Shown here: one piece after another, positions 7,116 through 9,429 of the stretch
Layout of the letters: each line of letters starts with the position of its first letter
Numbering within the stretch: the first letter of the stretch is position 1
Source: Deltaproteobacteria bacterium
Lineage (GTDB): Bacteria > Myxococcota_A > UBA9160 > UBA4427
DNA: 9,429 nucleotides
Assembly (NCBI GenBank): GCA_011051925.1
Contig: DRKE01000224.1
Coordinates: 1-9,429 of the forward strand
Direction of reading: 5' to 3'
Position numbers and translations under genes: made by a program
Notes under the pieces: generated by a model
The model's input: only the letters and a program-made list of their open reading frames with translations
Told to the model about the DNA's origin: nothing
Databases searched by the model: none

Positions 7116-8033
7116 ATGCCTCGTCATCCGCAGGACTCCTCGCCGATCGGTCTCCCCGTTCGAAGGAACCGGATCATTCCTTTCTTCGTCCTCTGCGTCG
7201 CGATGGCCCTTCCCGCCTCCTCGGAGATCTTCAAATGGAAGGATGAAGCGGGCAGGCTGCATTTCGCCCAGGATCTCGGCCAGGTTCCGGCTCGCTACCG
7301 GTCCCAGGCGGCCAGTGGCGCGATCAAGGAGGGGGAGGGAAACGTGGTCCAGCGCTACGAGCCCTCGCCCGCATCGCTGCGCACCCGCCGCCCGGGTCGC
7401 GCTTCACCGGCGTCCCCGGGCTCACGACCCGTGTATCGGGTCCGCGTCCAGAAGACCGGGAGCACGATGAAGGTGAACGTCCGCCTGAACGATCGGGTGA
7501 CGGCTCCGTTCTACATCGATACCGGCGCTTCGGACGTCCTGCTTCCGGCCTGGGTGGCCAAGGAGCTGGAACTCGATCTCGAGGGGGCACGGACCGCCTA
7601 CTATGGGACCGCCAATGGCGTCGTCCAGCAGAGCCTGGTGACCCTCGACAGTGTCGATCTCGGGGGGGCGCGGGTCGAGCACGTGCCCGCCAGTGTGAGC
7701 GAGACGATGTCCGTCGGACTCCTGGGTCTCTCGTTCTTCAACCACTTCGAGTATCGCGTCGATCCCGGCGGTGGGGTCGTCACGCTTCGGCCGAATGGCC
7801 TGGTCGAGGCCGGGCGGATACGCGGCGGCCGGAGCGAGGACCAGTGGAAGGCCGAGTTCGCGCGGCTCGCCCAGCGCCGACGGGCCGTCGAGAGCATGCT
7901 CGAAGAGATCAATCCGAACTGGGCCCGTCGCAGATCGGAGCTGAACGAGGCGCTCGAAGAGCTCGATCGGCAGCGTCGGCTTCTCGAAGGCGAAGCCGAT
8001 GACGCGCGCGTGCCGATGCAGTGGCGGGACTGA
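7116..8033 (+). CDS. Secreted DUF4124 protein with retropepsin-like aspartic protease domain and C-terminal coiled coil
   Basis: This 305-residue protein has three parts. Residues 1-36 look like a Sec signal peptide: RRNR at 16-19, hydrophobic IIPFFVLCVAMALPA at 20-34, and likely cleavage after Ser36. No lipobox is seen. Residues 37-62 (EIFKWKDEAGRLHFAQDLGQ onward) match DUF4124, a short periplasmic domain of unknown role. After a basic Pro/Ser/Arg linker (83-105), residues about 107-226 match single-domain clan AA aspartic proteases, with FYIDTGASDVLLP at 132-144 (catalytic Asp135) and GLLGLSFFNHFEYRVD at 201-216 as the second conserved block. Such enzymes work as dimers. Residues 242-293 are highly charged and form a probable coiled coil, and the protein ends VPMQWRD. 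It likely acts in the periplasm, with unknown substrate. It starts 71 bases after uvrC, so it may share that transcript or have its own promoter. Domain calls are good. The physiological role is unknown. Confidence 0.88.
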   Translation: MPRHPQDSSPIGLPVRRNRIIPFFVLCVAMALPASSEIFKWKDEAGRLHFAQDLGQVPARYRSQAASGAIKEGEGNVVQRYEPSPASLRTRRPGRASPASPGSRPVYRVRVQKTGSTMKVNVRLNDRVTAPFYIDTGASDVLLPAWVAKELELDLEGARTAYYGTANGVVQQSLVTLDSVDLGGARVEHVPASVSETMSVGLLGLSFFNHFEYRVDPGGGVVTLRPNGLVEAGRIRGGRSEDQWKAEFARLAQRRRAVESMLEEINPNWARRRSELNEALEELDRQRRLLEGEADDARVPMQWRD

Positions 8034-8050
8034 CGGGCGGCCGGCCGCGT

Positions 8051-8069
8051 CGGCGCGCGCGGGGCGCCG
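8051..8069 (+). terminator. Possible hairpin after the protease gene
   Basis: CGGCGC (8051-8056) pairs with GCGCCG (8064-8069) around a 7-base loop, 18 bases after the stop codon. The neighbouring palindrome at 8037-8048 and GACGG/CCGTC (8032-8036 with 8067-8071) could make a larger fold. There is no U-tract, so it could stabilise the 3' end or do nothing. It is weakly supported. Confidence 0.25.
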
Positions 8070-8300
8070 TCCATCCGATGTCGATCGGCCGGACCCCGGA
8101 CCGACGGTCCCGAATTGCCCAGAGGCGGAAAAGAACTACTCCCTGCGCACGCCGCTCCTTTCTCCATTGACCCGATGAGGGGCGGCTGAGGCCATCTGGG
8201 CGCGGTCGTCCGGTGGTCTCGCGCAGGATCTGCCGGTCGGGACCAGTCCGGAATCGTGGCATCGAACTTGCTCTCTTCCATCGCGCGAGGAATGGATTTC

Positions 8301-8335
8301 CCGATCGCGTGGAGGACGCGGTCTCACGCGATCGG
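8301..8335. repeat. Perfect 11-bp inverted repeat upstream of the helical-protein gene
   Basis: CCGATCGCGTG at 8301-8311 is exactly complementary to CACGCGATCGG at 8325-8335, with a 13-base spacer. It ends 15 bases before ATG 8351. A second short inverted repeat, CGATC (8329-8333) with GATCG (8339-8343), shares bases with the right arm, so the two stems could not form together. In DNA the repeat could be a binding site for a dimeric regulator. In RNA it would be a strong stem close to the start codon. It could also be chance in a sequence rich in CGATCG. Confidence 0.6.
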
Positions 8336-8350
8336 AGCGATCGCAGGCGG

Positions 8351-8794
8351 ATGGAAACCGGGACCATGGAATGGAGCAGGAGCTGGGCATTCTGGCGGCG
8401 CGAAATCGGGGCAGGACCGGATCCGGGCACGAAGGAGAAGGCGTTTCGAAGGGAACCGCGGTCGCGCGACGAGTGGGAGGCACGGTTGATCGAGCGGGGC
8501 GTATCGAGCGATTCGGCGGCCCGCGTTTCCGAACGACTTCTCGCGGCCTCTCGGGAACTCGGCCGGGGCTCGGCCGCGTCGTTGATGCGGGGCGCGGTCC
8601 TCGCCTTCGAGGCCCAGGCGGACCTGCAGGAGGATGTGGAACGCAACCTGCGTGACGTGCGCGAGGTGGAACGGCTGCTCGGTGCGTTTACCGGAGAACT
8701 CGAGAAGCTCGACGAAGTGCTCGAGGTGCTCGCCGCCTATGCCCAGCGCATGCGCACCCGCCCTGCACGATCGCCCCGGCGCGTCCTCCACTGA
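8351..8794 (+). CDS. Hypothetical helical protein
   Basis: I do not recognise this protein. From ATG 8351 it has 147 residues with no signal peptide, membrane segment or cysteine. It starts with a Trp-rich piece (MEWSRSWAFWRRE, 6-18), followed by a charged Pro/Gly-containing stretch (21-40). From residue 41 on it looks fully helical: RDEWEARLIERG at 39-50, a predicted amphipathic helix with AARVSERLLAASRELG (56-71), and a long acidic coiled-coil-like helix at 88-132 containing DLQEDVERNLRDVREVERLL. It ends in a basic tail (133-147). The start is uncertain: AGGCGG directly abuts ATG 8351, ATG 8366 is possible, and the frame is open back to GTG 8213. Third-position G+C (about 78%) supports coding from 8351. 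It may pair with the membrane protein downstream, but there is no direct evidence. Confidence 0.6.
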   Translation: METGTMEWSRSWAFWRREIGAGPDPGTKEKAFRREPRSRDEWEARLIERGVSSDSAARVSERLLAASRELGRGSAASLMRGAVLAFEAQADLQEDVERNLRDVREVERLLGAFTGELEKLDEVLEVLAAYAQRMRTRPARSPRRVLH

Positions 8795-8812
8795 GCCGGC
8801 CGATCCCCGGCT
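8794..8812 (+). terminator. Possible hairpin at the stop of the helical-protein gene
   Basis: AGCCGG (8794-8799) pairs with CCGGCT (8807-8812) across a 7-base loop, beginning at the last base of the stop codon. Only TT follows before the sequence turns GC-rich. It is at best a weak terminator. The remaining gap to 9046 shows no other gene or signal I can support beyond the ribosome binding site of the next gene. Confidence 0.25.
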
Positions 8813-9029
8813 TCCGCGTCTCGCCGTTCGGCACCGCCTCGCCTGTCGATCCCGGAACCCCCGTTCCGATCGCGTGACCTCGCGGACCCGGCTGGATCGG
8901 ATCGGCGTCTCCCGGCAGGTTTCCGGAGGCGGGTGAAGATCGTCGCCCGGCGATGTCGAGCCGACGCGGTGTGCCCCCCTGCCGGCCCCGTGTCGCTGCA
9001 GTCGTCGACCCGCGAGGCGGGGCGATCGT

Positions 9030-9036
9030 GAGGGGC
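9030..9036 (+). promoter_or_regulatory. Ribosome binding site for the partial membrane-protein gene
   Basis: GAGGGGC at 9030-9036 sits 10 bases before ATG 9047. An in-frame TGA at 9029-9031 means no upstream start is possible, so this ATG is the first available. Confidence 0.4.
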
Positions 9037-9046
9037 TCCACCACCG

Positions 9047-9429
9047 ATGACCGCCCGGCCGCTCCTCCTGCTCGGCTCGCTCCTGATCGGAATCGGATGG
9101 GCCGATCGGGGAGGCCGGATCCCGCAGACCCTGCCTCTTTTCTGTCTGGTGGCCGGCATCGCGACTTCGGCCGCTCTGCTGGTCCGGCTCATGGGAGGAG
9201 CGGGCCGTCGGGGAGCGGGTCGGTCGGAAGGGGGGCGCCCGAGGCACCGCGCGTCGCCGACGACGGGGGGTGGGCCCGGGCGGCTCCTCGCGTTGTGGCT
9301 CGCGATGGCTTGTCTCTTCGTCTCCGGATTCGATCGCTTCGATCGGATCCGACGGGGCGCGGAGCAGGACAGGCGACAGGCGGAGCGCGCCCTCCACCAG
9401 GGCCTCCGGATCGTCGAGGCCCGGATCCG
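9047..9429 (+). CDS. Predicted membrane protein, 3' end outside window
   Basis: The frame runs from ATG 9047 to the end of the window without a stop: 127 residues plus two bases. I do not recognise a family. Seen: a short hydrophobic segment at about 5-18 (PLLLLGSLLIGIGW), a clear membrane segment at about 28-48 (TLPLFCLVAGIATSAALLVRL), a Gly/Arg/Pro-rich basic loop at 49-79, a third hydrophobic segment at about 80-95 (LLALWLAMACLFVSGF), then a strongly charged helix from 96 on (FDRFDRIRRGAEQDRRQAERAL) that may start a coiled coil. Two or three helices followed by a charged helix could be a sensor or scaffold with its soluble part beyond the edge, but that is a guess. The open frame, ribosome binding site and typical codon bias argue that it is real. 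An Arg-rich frame on the other strand is less likely. Confidence 0.6.
   Translation, partial: MTARPLLLLGSLLIGIGWADRGGRIPQTLPLFCLVAGIATSAALLVRLMGGAGRRGAGRSEGGRPRHRASPTTGGGPGRLLALWLAMACLFVSGFDRFDRIRRGAEQDRRQAERALHQGLRIVEARI

Larger units (their letters stand above)
8034..8350 (+). other. 317-base intergenic stretch with hairpins, no convincing gene
   Basis: Right after the protease gene come GC-rich self-complementary runs: the 12-base palindrome GCGGCCGGCCGC (8037-8048), a 6-bp stem CGGCGC/GCGCCG (8051-8056 with 8064-8069) and GGACC/GGTCC (8098-8102 with 8106-8110). None has a T-run, so intrinsic termination is unproven. A patch poorer in GC at about 8127-8145 is preceded by TTGCCC (8115-8120) and could hold a weak promoter, but no good -10 is visible. 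A frame into the next gene is open back to GTG 8213, but I treat 8213-8350 as non-coding. It is Arg-rich, its third positions are only about 67% G+C against about 78% downstream, and it holds a perfect inverted repeat. Confidence 0.55.

Noticed and set aside
8078..8170. 30-residue basic open frame starting ATG 8078
   Set aside because: It has no ribosome binding site, its composition is Arg-rich and it overlaps hairpin sequence, so it is likely chance.
8167..8195. TTGACC at 8167-8172 as a -35 element
   Set aside because: No sequence resembling TATAAT lies at a suitable distance; the matching position reads GC-rich bases.
8933..9031. 32-codon frame starting GTG 8933 after GGAGG (8925-8929)
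   Set aside because: The ribosome-binding match is good but spacing is only 3 bases. The peptide is short with no recognisable feature, and one such case is expected by chance in GC-rich DNA.
9329..9346. Tandem TTCGATCG words near the right end
   Set aside because: They encode FDRFDR in the membrane-protein frame and fit the general CGATCG abundance, so no separate repeat element is needed.
8324..9397. 357-residue open frame on the minus strand across the last part of the window
   Set aside because: The product is Arg/Pro/Ser-rich with no recognisable domain and covers two better-supported plus-strand frames. Long antisense frames are expected from the GC-rich codon pattern.

Overview
The window is GC-rich (roughly two thirds G+C) bacterial chromosome, and every gene I can support lies on the + strand. 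A TolC-family outer-membrane efflux protein and a secreted DUF4124 protein point to a Gram-negative organism. The gene order and codon use would suit a delta-proteobacteria-like lineage (Myxococcota, Desulfobacterota, Binatota or similar), but I cannot place it more closely. I see no mobile element, CRISPR array, tRNA, rRNA or phage gene.

Region 1 (1-7044) is one tightly packed array, very likely one transcript whose promoter lies before the window. It holds the 3' end of a TolC-type outer-membrane factor, ispD and ispF (two steps of the MEP isoprenoid pathway), cysS (cysteinyl-tRNA synthetase), uvrB and uvrC (nucleotide excision repair). The first five genes overlap by 1 or 4 bases (TGATG, ATGA, GTGA, ATGA), which implies translational coupling. 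uvrC follows uvrB after 13 bases with no clear ribosome binding site. The enzymes keep their diagnostic catalytic and metal-binding residues and have normal lengths. This part is ordinary housekeeping, apart from the combination of functions on one message and a few unusual residues in CysS and IspF.

Region 2 (7045-9429) is looser and less well understood. After a 71-base gap comes a secreted protein with an N-terminal DUF4124 domain, a retropepsin-like aspartic protease domain (Asp-Thr-Gly at 135-137) and a C-terminal coiled coil. A 317-base stretch without a convincing gene follows. It contains several GC-rich hairpins and a perfect 11-bp inverted repeat just before the next gene. That gene encodes an unrecognised helical soluble protein. 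A 252-base gap then leads to a predicted membrane protein that runs off the right edge.

I did not find a new defence, mobile or biosynthetic system. The items most worth a second look are the DUF4124/protease/coiled-coil protein, the inverted repeat at 8301-8335, a strong excess of GATC and CGATCG words, and the operon tying excision repair to isoprenoid and aminoacyl-tRNA synthesis.
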